From the NCBI RefSeq assembly GCF_009664975.1, contig NZ_WJXB01000002.1, positions 744,001 through 808,000 on the forward strand: DNA of 64,000 bases. The letters run 5' to 3'. Positions 26,828 through 36,478 of the stretch are shown here, one piece after another. A program made the position numbers and the translations under genes. Every line of letters begins with the position of its first letter. The stretch's first letter is position 1. Source of the stretch: Paenibacillus monticola (GTDB lineage Bacteria > Bacillota > Bacilli > Paenibacillales > Paenibacillaceae). The notes under the pieces are model-generated. The model did not search any database, was not told where the DNA came from, and worked only from the letters and a program-made list of their open reading frames with translations.

Positions 26828-28714
26828 ATGGGCAATGTCTTAAGCGCAGTAGATGAAGCGATTGATCAACTGACAGCAACCCTTATCCAGCAGCAACAGC
26901 ACAATGGGACTTGGCATTTTTGTTTTGAGAATGGAATCATTATAGATGCTTACGTGATCATCCTCTTTCGAACGTTGAACATTCAGAATGAGGTTCTTAT
27001 TCGACAACTACATGATCGCATCCTCACCGAACAGCAGCCCGAAGGCTGCTGGAAATTGTATTTCGATGAAGAAGAAGGAAACTTATCTGCTTCAATTGAA
27101 GCCTATTATGCCCTGCTCTATTCTGGGTATAGCCAGAAAACGGACGAACCTATGCTACGAGCCAAGCGCTTTATACAGTCCAAGGGAGGTCTTGGGCAAG
27201 TTTCCAGTATCCTGACCAAAGTCATCCTCGCCGCTACTGGACAAATGAAATGGCCCGCTTCACTATCTTCCATTCCCCTTGAGGTACTGCTTCTCCCCAC
27301 ATTTTCTCCAATCAACTTTTTTGAGTTTTCCGGGTATTCAAGAATCCATCTTACTCCGATATTAATCATGGCCGATCATCATTTTTCAATAAAAACCGCG
27401 CATACTCCTGAGCTAGATGAACTTAAGGTGGATCGTATTCACATCAATGAACCTCATTCTCGGGAAGACCAAGAGGTACTGGACAGCATAAACTCCGGCT
27501 TACGTAAACTTATTGGCACTCCCCGTTCTATCCATGAAGCCGCAATAACAAAGGCTGAACAGTTCATTTTGCAACGGCTTGAAGCCGATGGAACCCTATA
27601 CAGCTACGCCAGCAGTACCATCCTGATGATCTTCGCCTTACTTGCACTTGGGTATGATAAAGACCATCCACTCATCACTCATGCCGTTCAAGGCATAACC
27701 GCTATGCAGTACAACTTTAACGACAAAACCACAATTCAAAACTCACCTTCTACCGTATGGGATACCGCTTTGCTTGCCTACACCCTGCAAGAAGCCGGAA
27801 TCAATGCTGATCATGTAGCGATTCGGAACGCGGCTGCCTATCTGCTCTCCAAACAGCAAGACAAAACGGCTGACTGGAGTATTCACAATCCTAATCCCAT
27901 TCCTGGGGGATGGGGATTCTCTGACTCCAATACGCTTAATCCGGATGTGGATGATACCACGGCTGCTTTACGAGCAATTCAAACCTTATCCCAGACTGAC
28001 CCTTTGCACAGGGAATCATGGAATCGTGGTCTGAATTGGGTTCTATCCATGCAAAATGAAGGTGGAGGCTGGCCGGCTTTTGAAAAAAAAACAAAAAAAA
28101 TGCTCACTTGGTTGGCCATTGACGGTGCTAAATCTGCAGCTATAGACCCATCGGAGGCTGACCTTACAGGGCGAACCTTAGAGTACCTCGGTAATTTCTG
28201 TGGCCTTGATATCCGGCACGAGTTCATCAAGTACGGAACGAAATGGTTGATTAAGCATCAGGAAAAGGACGGCTCTTGGTATGGTCGATGGGGGATTTGT
28301 TACATATATGGTACGTGGGCAGCACTAACGGGCTTAGAGGCTGTAGGGGTCTCCTCCAACCATATAACTGTACAAAAAGGAACCCAATGGTTATTACGTA
28401 TTCAGAACCCTGACGGGGGATGGGGGGAATCCTGTAGAAGTGACCGTCTGTTGCGCTATGTACCTTTAGGGGAAAGCACACCCCCTCAGACCGCCTGGGC
28501 GTTAGATGCACTTATTGCTGTTCATCCACAGCCAACAGCCCAAATAAATAAAGGAATCTATAGACTTATTGCGTCCTTACAAGAAGATAACTGGATGATC
28601 TCTTATCCGACAGGTGCTGGTCTCCCGGGCAATTATTACACTCACTATCACAGCTATCGTTACATCTGGCCGCTCCTTACGCTGAGCCATTACAGAGAGA
28701 AGTATAGGCATTAA
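26828..28714 (+). CDS. Squalene-hopene cyclase / sporulenol synthase family terpene cyclase
   Basis: This 628-residue class II terpene cyclase protonates a polyprenyl chain and closes it into a polycycle. The acid motif DxDD is DVDD at residues 373-376, matching the Alicyclobacillus SHC position closely. Several QW-type repeats are visible (GGWGF, GGGWPAF, DGSWYGRWG, NPDGGWGES). Length equals Bacillus SqhC (632) and Alicyclobacillus SHC (631). The product could be hopene/hopanol or, as in Bacillus spores, sporulenol from tetraprenyl-beta-curcumene. The partner synthases are not in the window. The ATG at 26828 follows GGAGGT by 9 nt. A frame extension to 26720 lacks a ribosome-binding site. 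It is divergent from the ice-binding/sortase pair. Confidence 0.9.
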   Translation: MGNVLSAVDEAIDQLTATLIQQQQHNGTWHFCFENGIIIDAYVIILFRTLNIQNEVLIRQLHDRILTEQQPEGCWKLYFDEEEGNLSASIEAYYALLYSGYSQKTDEPMLRAKRFIQSKGGLGQVSSILTKVILAATGQMKWPASLSSIPLEVLLLPTFSPINFFEFSGYSRIHLTPILIMADHHFSIKTAHTPELDELKVDRIHINEPHSREDQEVLDSINSGLRKLIGTPRSIHEAAITKAEQFILQRLEADGTLYSYASSTILMIFALLALGYDKDHPLITHAVQGITAMQYNFNDKTTIQNSPSTVWDTALLAYTLQEAGINADHVAIRNAAAYLLSKQQDKTADWSIHNPNPIPGGWGFSDSNTLNPDVDDTTAALRAIQTLSQTDPLHRESWNRGLNWVLSMQNEGGGWPAFEKKTKKMLTWLAIDGAKSAAIDPSEADLTGRTLEYLGNFCGLDIRHEFIKYGTKWLIKHQEKDGSWYGRWGICYIYGTWAALTGLEAVGVSSNHITVQKGTQWLLRIQNPDGGWGESCRSDRLLRYVPLGESTPPQTAWALDALIAVHPQPTAQINKGIYRLIASLQEDNWMISYPTGAGLPGNYYTHYHSYRYIWPLLTLSHYREKYRH

Positions 28715-28749
28715 CAACTGCCATATCATTAACTCCCACCATCCCCTGT

Positions 28750-28772
28750 AATCGCTCAGCTTAGCGATTTTT
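28750..28772 (+). terminator. Short terminator after the terpene cyclase gene
   Basis: AATCGCT/AGCGATT stem with a 6-nt loop and TTTT tail between the convergent cyclase and chemoreceptor genes. Confidence 0.45.
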
Positions 28773-28793
28773 CGTTTGGTAGAATCCTCGACT

Positions 28794-30806
28794 TTAGAGC
28801 TTGAATTTATCGACCAATAACTGCAGATCCTCAGCCATTTTGGTAAGGGACGATGAAGATGATGAAATTTCCTGCATGGAGGCCAGTTGCTCTTCTGAGG
28901 CTGCAGACACATTTTCAGCCCCGGCTGCCGTTGATTGCGCAATGGCGGCGATTTCTGAGATCTGTTGATCAATTTCCAATGACCGGTTGGATATGATTAG
29001 GGTCGCTTCCGAAACCTCTTGTACTTGGCTGCCTACCTCATCGACGAAGCTTTCAATTTCTGAGAACAAACTTCCGGCCTGATGAACAACATTCATTCCG
29101 ACACTCACTTCATTTTTTGAAGATTCCATCGATCGCTGCGCTTTACTGATATCTTCCTGAATGTTACCGATCAGATTAGCGATTTCTTCAGTCGATTTGG
29201 AGGATTTTTCAGCCAACTTCTTCACTTCATTGGCTACTACTGCAAATCCGCGACCGTGTTCACCAGCTCTGGCCGCTTCAATGGAAGCATTCAGCGAAAG
29301 TAAATTCGTTTGCTGGGCTATTTGTGTAATCACTTCCGTAATTTGGCCAATCTCATGTGAAGTGCTTGCCAGATTGCTAATGACTTGTGATAGTTCATCA
29401 ACAGATCCGCTAATGGAATTCATTTGTCCTACAGCTGTGTGTATAGCGCGGCCGCCTTCTGCCGATTTCGCAGAAGCCTTGACCGTCGTTTCGGTCACCT
29501 GCTGTATATTTGTTGTGACCTGCTGCATTCTTGCCGTTGTGTCGTAAATCGTTTGGGAACTTTGCTCTACCTGCTGGGTTTGCTGGTTGGCTCCATCCGA
29601 CATTTGTTCAGCGATGCCCGAAATATGCTCGGTCGCTTTGGAGGATTCCTCTGCGCTGGCCGCCAATTGCTCTGAAGAAGCGGCTAACAGCCCGGACGAT
29701 TCACTAACCTCAACCAAAATGGATCGCAGTGAATCCACCATCTGATTAAAGCTTGCACCAAGCTGGCCGAATTCGTTCTTCGACTTAATATTTACCCGTT
29801 GTCTTAAATCACCGGCACTGATTTTCTCTGATGTAGAGGTTAATAAAGTCATAGGAATCGTAAAGGAACGAATGATAAAAAATACAATGATTCCTCCTGT
29901 TAATAAGGCGATAGCAATAACAAGAGCCGTTGTATTAAATATAGCGGATGCTTCTTGCGCCACTTCATTAGTATCCCAACTACCCAGTATTTTCCATCCC
30001 GTCAATGGATTAGTCGAGAATACAAGGTTCTTTGATTTTCCATCTAAGGGGCTTATGTAGTCTGCTGTACCTGAATTCGAGCCCTCCACCGTATCTGAGA
30101 TTGTTCCCGTTGCAGTATCGCCTAATTTTATATCCAGCGTATCAGGTGCCGCCAAATATTTTTTCATTTTATCGAAGATTAGTACGTAGCCCTCGCTGCC
30201 TATCTTCACATCTTTTACAATATTCCCTAACGATTCCAAGCTGAGATTTACAAACAATACACCGTGACCATCCTGCGTCACCTTGGATATGGATATGACA
30301 AGATTGCCTGTTGCAGCTGACACAAATGGATCTGTAATGGCTACTTTTCCTTTGTTGCTCATAGCTGCAATATAATAAGGTCTAACTTTTACATCAAAAC
30401 CAGCAGGTAAGTCGATAATTGGAGAAGAAATAGTGACCCCCTTATCCGTTGCCAGATTTACACCCTCAAGCTCGGGAAAAAGTTTCTTATTGCTATCCAG
30501 AAGCTTTCTTATTTCCGGGTTCTCATCTCCCTGTACCGAACCAATATTGGCTGTTGAAAGTTGTGAAGCCAGAAAATCCACATTCTTCATTTGCCCCTCT
30601 ACGAGTTGATTAATAGTTTGATTCAACAGCGTAATACTGGAAGATGCAGCCTTCTGCATTTGCTCATCAATTTTATTTTTAGCCAGATTGTAAGAAATCA
30701 AGCCTATTGATAAACTGGGTATTATTAAAATAAGAGAAAAAGCGATGGTCATTTTGTTTGTGATCGAGTGAAAATTCCATCTGGACAAGCGACGTATAAG
30801 TTTCAT
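28794..30806 (-). CDS. Methyl-accepting chemotaxis protein, dCache sensor
   Basis: This 670-residue chemoreceptor is of the Bacillus McpA/B/TlpA layout: TM1 at about 19-41, an extracellular double-Cache-like ligand domain (about 45-285, with [13 protein letters not shown] and [14 protein letters not shown] segments), TM2 at about 288-312, a HAMP domain (about 313-368) and the signalling hairpin with the conserved [18 protein letters not shown] tip at about 495-512. Ligands of this family are often amino acids or organic acids; which one is not readable. It is transcribed alone. The 258 bp upstream hold AT-rich promoter sequence and the terminator of the DUF3021 gene. Confidence 0.93.
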   Translation of the reverse strand: MKLIRRLSRWNFHSITNKMTIAFSLILIIPSLSIGLISYNLAKNKIDEQMQKAASSSITLLNQTINQLVEGQMKNVDFLASQLSTANIGSVQGDENPEIRKLLDSNKKLFPELEGVNLATDKGVTISSPIIDLPAGFDVKVRPYYIAAMSNKGKVAITDPFVSAATGNLVISISKVTQDGHGVLFVNLSLESLGNIVKDVKIGSEGYVLIFDKMKKYLAAPDTLDIKLGDTATGTISDTVEGSNSGTADYISPLDGKSKNLVFSTNPLTGWKILGSWDTNEVAQEASAIFNTTALVIAIALLTGGIIVFFIIRSFTIPMTLLTSTSEKISAGDLRQRVNIKSKNEFGQLGASFNQMVDSLRSILVEVSESSGLLAASSEQLAASAEESSKATEHISGIAEQMSDGANQQTQQVEQSSQTIYDTTARMQQVTTNIQQVTETTVKASAKSAEGGRAIHTAVGQMNSISGSVDELSQVISNLASTSHEIGQITEVITQIAQQTNLLSLNASIEAARAGEHGRGFAVVANEVKKLAEKSSKSTEEIANLIGNIQEDISKAQRSMESSKNEVSVGMNVVHQAGSLFSEIESFVDEVGSQVQEVSEATLIISNRSLEIDQQISEIAAIAQSTAAGAENVSAASEEQLASMQEISSSSSSLTKMAEDLQLLVDKFKL

Positions 30807-31006
30807 ATGAGTCTCCTAAAATTCAAATTTGTCAAACCAAGTATCCTAACCACTCTTCTGCGAACCTTCTGCTAATAAACCACTCAACCTTACTTCCTCT
30901 TCTGCCAACAAATTTCGACATTATTTTTAATTTCGTCAAAATATTTATCGGTTTCTCAATGATGAAAGTGAATATTGTCACTGATATTTATATATTCTTA
31001 AAAATA

Positions 31007-31042
31007 CAAAAACCGCACTCTCCAGTGAGAGCACGGTTTTTG
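31007..31042 (-). terminator. Terminator of the LytTR/DUF3021 operon
   Basis: CAAAAACCG/CGGTTTTTG outer stem with inner CTCTC/GAGAG pairing and an A/T-rich flank on both sides. Confidence 0.7.
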
Positions 31043-31065
31043 ATTTATTTTTATAGAGTCATCAC

Positions 31066-31512
31066 TCACACCAATCGCTTATCCTCACTATTCTTATACT
31101 CGCTCAGCTTTTGATTGAGTTGTTTGGCCTCATTCTGTCCATCCATATGCATCATTGTAAAGACCACTCCTTTAACAAGAAGAATTACAACTGTATACGA
31201 TAATAAAAGATCCCTATCAAAAATTTGGCGGGAGCTAAAAAACCATAACCATAATATTAAAAATACATCTGCCATTATAAAACAAACATAGAAGCTGATG
31301 ATTCCAGCCTTTTTCCCTAGTTCATGTGTGTTCACTAAAGCGTACTTGAAACAAGTAAACGCTGCAGCAATTAAGACGATTTGCCCGAGCAGTGAGGCTT
31401 GAATCGTTCCTGAAGAAGAGAGGGCCAACACTATTGCGGCAATGACTGTCAAGAATCCACTAGCTATCAGAAAATCTTTTAACATATACGATAGATATTT
31501 GCTGATTTTCAT
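31066..31512 (-). CDS. DUF3021-family four-helix membrane protein
   Basis: This 148-residue protein has four hydrophobic helices (about 12-34, 43-63, 72-93, 100-122) and a charged C-terminal tail, the usual pattern of DUF3021 proteins encoded next to LytTR regulators. The proposed role of such partners is membrane-level control of the LytTR protein, which is inference from gene pairing. The start lies 12 bp after the LytTR stop, with GGAGGCTCC-type sequence (AAGGAGG) before the ATG. No ABC transporter, often the third member of such clusters, follows. Confidence 0.8.
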   Translation of the reverse strand: MKISKYLSYMLKDFLIASGFLTVIAAIVLALSSSGTIQASLLGQIVLIAAAFTCFKYALVNTHELGKKAGIISFYVCFIMADVFLILWLWFFSSRQIFDRDLLLSYTVVILLVKGVVFTMMHMDGQNEAKQLNQKLSEYKNSEDKRLV

Positions 31513-31524
31513 AATGGAGCCTCC

Positions 31525-31962
31525 TTAGAGTCCTAATTTTGTTTTGAGCACCGGAACATATTGTCTGGAAATGAAGACCTTTTCACTATTCTGAAGCAAC
31601 GCTTCAAACCTCCCATATAGAATCGGGCTTACCGATTCAATTTTTGAAATATTAAGGATAGTTGATTTGGAGGCTCTAAAAAAATCCCAGTGCTCATATT
31701 CCGTCTCAATCTCATAAAGCTTAAGCCTGGATTCAAAAACCTTCTCTTGGCAATAAATAAATACTTTATTGTCTACAGCCTCGAAATAAAAAACATCATT
31801 GAGATTGATAATGTGCATCTGTAAGTCCATGATTCCAACAAGCTTTTTGGAGGTTGATTTAATGGAGTAAATTAGTTTCATCAATGATTCATCAGGCTCA
31901 TTACATCGTATTATGATCTCAGGTTCACTTCCTGGTGGGATATTCTCAATCGTAACTTTCAT
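31525..31962 (-). CDS. LytTR-domain DNA-binding regulator
   Basis: This 145-residue regulator without a receiver domain has a C-terminal LytTR beta-fold DNA-binding domain at about residues 45-145 (NDVFYFEAVDNKVFIY, FFRASKSTILNISKIESV, GRFEALLQN, VFISRQYVP). The stand-alone form is typical of two-gene LytTR/DUF3021 modules in Firmicutes. Upstream are a vegetative promoter with perfect 17-bp spacing and two 9-bp direct repeats, very likely its own binding site. The target gene set is unknown. Confidence 0.9.
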   Translation of the reverse strand: MKVTIENIPPGSEPEIIIRCNEPDESLMKLIYSIKSTSKKLVGIMDLQMHIINLNDVFYFEAVDNKVFIYCQEKVFESRLKLYEIETEYEHWDFFRASKSTILNISKIESVSPILYGRFEALLQNSEKVFISRQYVPVLKTKLGL

Positions 31963-32036
31963 CGTCTCACCCCATTTTAGATATTGGAACAGTCGCTATT
32001 CTGTCAATGCCGGCTTGAGCTCCTGCTTACAGTTAC

Positions 32037-32107
32037 AGTATATTTTCGCGGTAATTTATATTCAATAGGTGCTAAAGTAAGCTGCAAATATAGAGAGCTA
32101 AGCTGCA
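32037..32107 (-). promoter_or_regulatory. LytTR-operon promoter with direct-repeat binding site
   Basis: On the minus strand the -35 is TTGAAT (32060-32065) and the -10 is TATACT (32037-32042), with 17 bp between. Just upstream, the 9-mer TGCAGCTTA occurs twice (32099-32107 and 32078-32086), 21 bp centre to centre. Paired 9-bp direct repeats two helix turns apart are the known LytTR recognition layout. Confidence 0.7.
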
Positions 32108-32136
32108 GAATTTGAGGGTAGGTTGATCAAACCGCC

Positions 32137-32182
32137 AAAAAAATAGACCGCCTTTTCCCAAAGGATGCGCTCTATTTTTTAG
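32137..32182 (-). terminator. Terminator downstream of the tRNA pair
   Basis: AAAAAATAGA and its complement TCTATTTTTT form the ends of a hairpin with inner CGC/GCG pairing. It lies about 150 bp beyond tRNA-Lys on the minus strand and can stop tRNA transcription. Confidence 0.6.
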
Positions 32183-32331
32183 GTGGATTCGTGTTAGTAC
32201 ATTTTTAAAGTGTTTACTCAAAATCTTTCCTGCGCATTCACAAAACGGGCCAATGGCAAAATAACACCCAAAATATTTGATGTTAAAAGTATAAAGCAAA
32301 AAGAACGGCATCTCTGCCGTTCTTTCTGTGA

Positions 32332-32404
<73 letters not shown>

Positions 32405-32416
32405 ATGTATGAAATT

Positions 32417-32497
<81 letters not shown>

Positions 32498-32657
32498 ACT
32501 GGTATCTACAATGATTTATGTAACCGTTTGTGCGGTAATCATAATCACTCACATAACCTTAAGCTTTGTAGGCGACTCCTATATAATATAAAAAATCGCC
32601 TATGGTGTCAATAGTTTTTTTTCGCAGATATAATTCGCTTGAATGGCTCTAATCCTT

Positions 32658-33131
32658 CTAGAGCCCCTCCAGCTCTTCGCTCTTTGACAGCAGCCCCTTC
32701 AGCTCCTTCATGAACATGTTGATGTCCTTGAACTGACGATAGACAGATGCGAAGCGGACGTAGGCAACCTCGTCGACAGGGTAGAGTTCTTCCATCACCA
32801 GCTCGCCGATCTGGCGACTCTCAATTTCGGCCAGAGCGATGCCACGTAGCGCTTTCTCGACCTCAGACACGATGACCTCTAGACGCTCAACGGACACAGG
32901 GCGCTTCTCACAGGCACGGATGAGACCACGCAGTATTTTGTCGCGGCTGAATTCCTCACGGCTGCCATCCTTCTTGATAACAATTAGAGGGGTCTCCTCA
33001 ATCATCTCAAATGTAGTAAAACGCTTGCTGCACAGCTCGCATTCACGCCTCCGTCGGATCGACTTATTCTCATTGGCAGGACGCGAATCCAGCACTTTGG
33101 TATTGGTGTGATCGCAATATGGGCATTTCAT
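32658..33131 (-). CDS. nrdR: Transcriptional repressor NrdR
   Basis: This 157-residue repressor of ribonucleotide reductase genes binds NrdR boxes and senses (d)ATP levels. The N-terminal zinc ribbon is CPYC...CELC (from residue 3), followed by the ATP-cone domain (about 49-139: [19 protein letters not shown] to VYRQFKD). The start at 33131 (MKCPYCDH) is the conserved family start with AGAGGAAGTGA before it. The reading frame runs further upstream into the ssp region but without homology. It is divergent from the ssp gene and has no nrd gene nearby. Confidence 0.96.
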   Translation of the reverse strand: MKCPYCDHTNTKVLDSRPANENKSIRRRRECELCSKRFTTFEMIEETPLIVIKKDGSREEFSRDKILRGLIRACEKRPVSVERLEVIVSEVEKALRGIALAEIESRQIGELVMEELYPVDEVAYVRFASVYRQFKDINMFMKELKGLLSKSEELEGL

Positions 33132-33258
33132 AAGTTTAATCACTTCCTCTGCAATAATGGTGTAATTCTTTTTTCCATAAATCACCGTATTTTTGTTGTT
33201 ATGAATATGGCAAGTCCAGCACATAATACAGTTACCAACCGATAGGAGGTGAACAGCA

Positions 33259-33477
33259 ATGAGCCAAAACAACAGCTCCAACAACCTGGTAGCTCCTAAA
33301 TCCAGCGCAGCTTTGAATCAATTGAAATTTGAAGTTGCCCAAGAACTGGGTATTACACTTTCCCCAGATGGGTATCAAGGCAATAAAACATCTTACGAAA
33401 ACGGTTCGATCGGTGGTTACATCACTAAACGTCTTGTAACCCTGGCTGAACAGCAACTGGCAGGTCAATACAAATAA
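33259..33477 (+). CDS. Small acid-soluble spore protein, alpha/beta type
   Basis: This 72-residue spore DNA-protecting protein coats DNA in the forespore and is cut by GPR protease on germination. The GPR cleavage segment FEVAQELGI and the second conserved block [17 protein letters not shown] are clear. AGGAGGTG precedes the ATG at ideal spacing. A CATAATA at 33222-33228 resembles the -10 of sigma-G promoters, but a matching -35 was not convincing. A strong terminator follows. The gene is monocistronic, as is usual for ssp genes. Confidence 0.95.
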   Translation: MSQNNSSNNLVAPKSSAALNQLKFEVAQELGITLSPDGYQGNKTSYENGSIGGYITKRLVTLAEQQLAGQYK

Positions 33478-33500
33478 CCTGTCTGCATATGCTTGCCTAA

Positions 33501-33543
33501 AGAAGTATTAAACGGCTCACGGGCTGTTTAATGCTTCTTTTTA
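33501..33543 (+). terminator. Intrinsic terminator of the ssp gene
   Basis: AGAAG-ATTAAAC stem (33501-33513) with its complement GTTTAAT-CTTCT and a following T run; it reads toward the convergent transglycosylase gene. Confidence 0.8.
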
Positions 33544-33556
33544 TTAAGTGCACAGA

Positions 33557-34120
33557 TTAGAATTCACTATAAATCTCCGTGTACTGATCATAATAATAAA
33601 GAACACGCTGCACATAATGACGGGTCTCCCCAATGGGAATATCCTTGACAGTAGCTTCAGTTCCGTCCCAAGATCCTGCTTCCAGCCAGTGCTTCACATT
33701 GCCGGGCCCTGCATTATACGCGGCGATGACTGCCGTGCGGTTGCCTTCGAACTGACGGGACAGATTGGACAAGTACCAAGTCCCGAGCTCAATATTCTCA
33801 GACGGCTTCTCCTTCAGTTGAACCAAGGATACATCGGGCAGCTTGGCCATTTCGAGTGCCCACTTGGCCGTATCCGGCATAAGCTGCATTAATCCTAGTG
33901 CGCCTTTTTTGGATTCACGTCCGGTCTTATAGTTAGTCTCAACACGGATAATTGCTGCCACAAGGAAAGGATCCATCTCATAAGTAATACTATGCTTACG
34001 GATCTCTTCTTTGTAATAAATGGGGTAGAACCACGACATCCAGTTTGTGCTTAGAAACAGTACTGCTGTAAAACCTACGAACAACAGGAGCAGCACCCTT
34101 TTTTTACGCAGCCATTTCAT
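33557..34120 (-). CDS. Lytic murein transglycosylase (SLT domain), membrane anchored
   Basis: A 187-residue peptidoglycan-cleaving enzyme. One N-terminal transmembrane helix (about 10-29) precedes the SLT domain (about 45-165): catalytic Glu in IIRVETNY, then GALGLMQLMPDTA and AAYNAGPGNV. The start at 34120 overlaps the coaE stop as ATGA, so the two are translationally coupled; an upstream in-frame ATG at 34141 lies inside coaE. The position after coaE is the same as the ytcF/SLT-type arrangement seen in spore formers. It may act during sporulation or wall turnover (inference). Confidence 0.92.
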   Translation of the reverse strand: MKWLRKKRVLLLLFVGFTAVLFLSTNWMSWFYPIYYKEEIRKHSITYEMDPFLVAAIIRVETNYKTGRESKKGALGLMQLMPDTAKWALEMAKLPDVSLVQLKEKPSENIELGTWYLSNLSRQFEGNRTAVIAAYNAGPGNVKHWLEAGSWDGTEATVKDIPIGETRHYVQRVLYYYDQYTEIYSEF

Positions 34121-34713
34121 GATAACCCCAGCCTGTCCCACAAAGTGGCAACCTGCAGCTCAGTATGAGTGAGGTCCAAACTATTGTCGATCACATAATT
34201 CGCCTTGCTGCGTTTGATCTCAATGTCCATTTGAGAAGCCAAACGTCCTTCCGCCTGTTCAAGCGATAGACCGTTACGCTCCATTAAGCGGGCAATCTGT
34301 ATTTCCATTGGAACATATACCACCACTATCTCTTGAAACAGATCCTCAAGCCTGGATTCATATAGCAGCGGGATATCCACTATAATTAACCGTTGAGGCT
34401 CTTCCTGCTCCATGCTGTACATGCGTTCTTTAATCTCCTGGCGAATTGCCGGATGCGTCAGTTTATTCAGCACCTGCCTTGCCTCTGCATCTTTAAAAAC
34501 TATTTCACCCAATTTCGCTCTGTTCAGCACTCCATCTGGCAATAAAATTCCGCTTCCGAAATAACGCACGGCAGCAGCCAGCACCGGAGTCCCGGGGAGC
34601 ATAACTTCTCTGGCGATAACATCAGCATCAACCAGTCTCGCTCCCTTATTAACAAATAGTGTGGACACCGTGCTTTTTCCAGAAGCAATGCCTCCGGTTA
34701 AGCCCATAATCAT
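34117..34713 (-). CDS. coaE: Dephospho-CoA kinase
   Basis: This 198-residue enzyme phosphorylates the 3'-OH of dephospho-CoA, the last step of coenzyme A synthesis, in the cytoplasm. The P-loop GGIASGKST is at residues 7-15, followed by DADVIAREV (base Asp) and the lid region with QMDIEIKRSKANYVIDN. It has normal length for the family. It lies between ytaF (9 bp upstream) and the transglycosylase gene (4-bp overlap), in the conserved polA-mutM-ytaF-coaE operon. Confidence 0.97.
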   Translation of the reverse strand: MIMGLTGGIASGKSTVSTLFVNKGARLVDADVIAREVMLPGTPVLAAAVRYFGSGILLPDGVLNRAKLGEIVFKDAEARQVLNKLTHPAIRQEIKERMYSMEQEEPQRLIIVDIPLLYESRLEDLFQEIVVVYVPMEIQIARLMERNGLSLEQAEGRLASQMDIEIKRSKANYVIDNSLDLTHTELQVATLWDRLGLS

Positions 34714-34722
34714 GAATTCACC

Positions 34723-35472
34723 TCATAACAGCTTCATTATTCCCATTGAAATTAATAATAACGCAGGTAGCGCCGCAGCATGTTTCATCCAGTAACTTCC
34801 CGCGAATCTAAGTCCTGTCTTCATGCCCACCATCAGAAATGAACCGCTGAACAGAGCGATCATAAGTGCAGTCCAGATTGGATTGAACCCCAGTAATGCC
34901 GCTCCAAGTCCAGCCCCAAAAGCATCTAGAGAGAGTGCAATACCGAGCACCATCGCTTCCATTGATGAGATGCTTCCTGAGGCGTCCATGTCCGCTGACG
35001 ATGGGGTGCGGAGGATCTGAATCACAATTCCCAGGTGCCGCAGTTCAAGCGAGAATACAGCTGATTTGAGTGGTTCCTCTGCAGCCGCACCGATAAACTG
35101 GGCTGAATCCCCTTGATCAACCGCCTGCAGCCACATTTGGGCTGTCGACGATTCTGTACCGTTTCCCGGCAACTTTCGTTCGTAATTCTGTTCTTTTTCC
35201 CTCTGCATCAGCATCTGGACTAAAGACCAGCAACCCATCAGGACGAGAATAACAGCTCCGACTGCAGAAGCAGCATGTGGAGATACTACCTTAGCTAACA
35301 GTACACCCACCTGCATGGAGACACCAATGACTACGCCTGAACAAAGGGAGATGATCAGGATCGAGAGAAGCGGTATCTTCATTGAGCGTAAACCATATGT
35401 AATACCAACACCAAAACCGTCCAAACTCAAGGCAAACGCCAGCAGCAGCAGTGAAAAAAATGGGCTAAGCAC
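34723..35472 (-). CDS. ytaF: Sporulation membrane protein YtaF
   Basis: A 249-residue polytopic membrane protein with an internal repeat: LLLLAFALSLDGFGVGITYGL at the N-terminus and AMVLGIALSLDAFGAGLGAAL after the middle (quoted in part), each with an SLDxFG core like the MntP/cadmium-type metal efflux fold. About six helices and a variable central loop are evident. GTG at 35472 is the start, because AGGAGGG stands 7 nt before it. The frame extends to 35544 without a site. It is in the mutM-coaE operon, as in Bacillus. The role in sporulation is known only from expression in the family. Confidence 0.9.
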   Translation of the reverse strand: MLSPFFSLLLLAFALSLDGFGVGITYGLRSMKIPLLSILIISLCSGVVIGVSMQVGVLLAKVVSPHAASAVGAVILVLMGCWSLVQMLMQREKEQNYERKLPGNGTESSTAQMWLQAVDQGDSAQFIGAAAEEPLKSAVFSLELRHLGIVIQILRTPSSADMDASGSISSMEAMVLGIALSLDAFGAGLGAALLGFNPIWTALMIALFSGSFLMVGMKTGLRFAGSYWMKHAAALPALLLISMGIMKLL

Positions 35473-35591
35473 CCGCAATCCCTCCTGTGAAGAACGAGAG
35501 CCTAAGCGGATGAATCCGCAGCCTCTCTTCGCTCGATTAAGCATTCTTCACACAGTATATGGGCGGGACAGGTTGTGAGTGCCTACCAATA

Positions 35592-36428
35592 TCAGATTGC
35601 AGTTGGACGCTGGCAATTGGGGCAATAATGCGTGCCACGACCTCCGACTACAGTCTTCTCGATCATCGTTCCACAGGAAACACACGGCTGGTCTTTGCGT
35701 CCATATATCAAATGCTGATCCTGATAACTGCCGCTCTCTCCTTGACCGTTCACATACGATTTCACGGATGAACCTCCGGCGTTTACCGCCTCTGTTAACG
35801 TAGACACAATAGCTTCATACAAATTATCCAGCTGTTCACCAGAAAGAACCTTGGCGCTATCCTCCGGATGAATACCAGCCCGGTGCAGCGACTCATCTAC
35901 ATAAATATTACCGATGCCAACCACATATTCCTGATTAAGCAGCAGTGACTTGATTTTTGTACTTTTGCCAGCCACTATCTCCTTGAACCTCTCCGGAGTA
36001 AAAGCAGGCTCCAACGGCTCCTGCCCCAGCTTATTCAGAGGCGGTAGTCTGAGGTCTTCGCCCGGCTGAAACAGATGCATTGTACCGAACTGGCGCACAT
36101 CCGTATATCGCAGCTCCGTACCATCTGTAAAATGGAAAATAACATGTGTATGCTTGTCCAGCGGGTCATTCTTCTGAAACAGCCCGTACCGCCCTTCCAT
36201 CCGTAGATGAGACACGAGGACCAGACCGTCCAACACTATGCGTAAAAACTTACCTCTCCGCTCTACATTTACCACGCTATGGCCTGCCAGCATATTGGCA
36301 AAGGCCTGAATATCATCCGGACGTTGAATAATTCGCGCTAGTCGGACGGTTACATACTCTATCTGCTTTCCTTTAATTAAAACGTTAAGTGTTCTCTTGA
36401 CGGTTTCCACTTCCGGTAATTCCGGCAT
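35592..36428 (-). CDS. mutM: Formamidopyrimidine-DNA glycosylase (Fpg/MutM)
   Basis: This 278-residue base-excision repair enzyme removes 8-oxoguanine and Fapy lesions and nicks the strand. The N-terminal PELPEVE supplies the catalytic Pro and Glu once Met is removed. A helix-two-turn-helix region (about 150-220) contains GIGNIYVDE, and the C-terminal zinc finger CVSCG...CPNC ends the protein. It lies 50 bp downstream of polA on the same strand and is likely co-transcribed with it. Confidence 0.97.
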   Translation of the reverse strand: MPELPEVETVKRTLNVLIKGKQIEYVTVRLARIIQRPDDIQAFANMLAGHSVVNVERRGKFLRIVLDGLVLVSHLRMEGRYGLFQKNDPLDKHTHVIFHFTDGTELRYTDVRQFGTMHLFQPGEDLRLPPLNKLGQEPLEPAFTPERFKEIVAGKSTKIKSLLLNQEYVVGIGNIYVDESLHRAGIHPEDSAKVLSGEQLDNLYEAIVSTLTEAVNAGGSSVKSYVNGQGESGSYQDQHLIYGRKDQPCVSCGTMIEKTVVGGRGTHYCPNCQRPTAI

Positions 36429-36478
36429 TATATCTCACCTCTACTCCATTATAGCGGATATATACACTACGCGGGAGG

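Noticed and set aside
33222..33228. Sigma-G promoter for the ssp gene
   Set aside because: CATAATA fits the -10, but no convincing -35 at the right spacing was found, so it is only mentioned with the gene.
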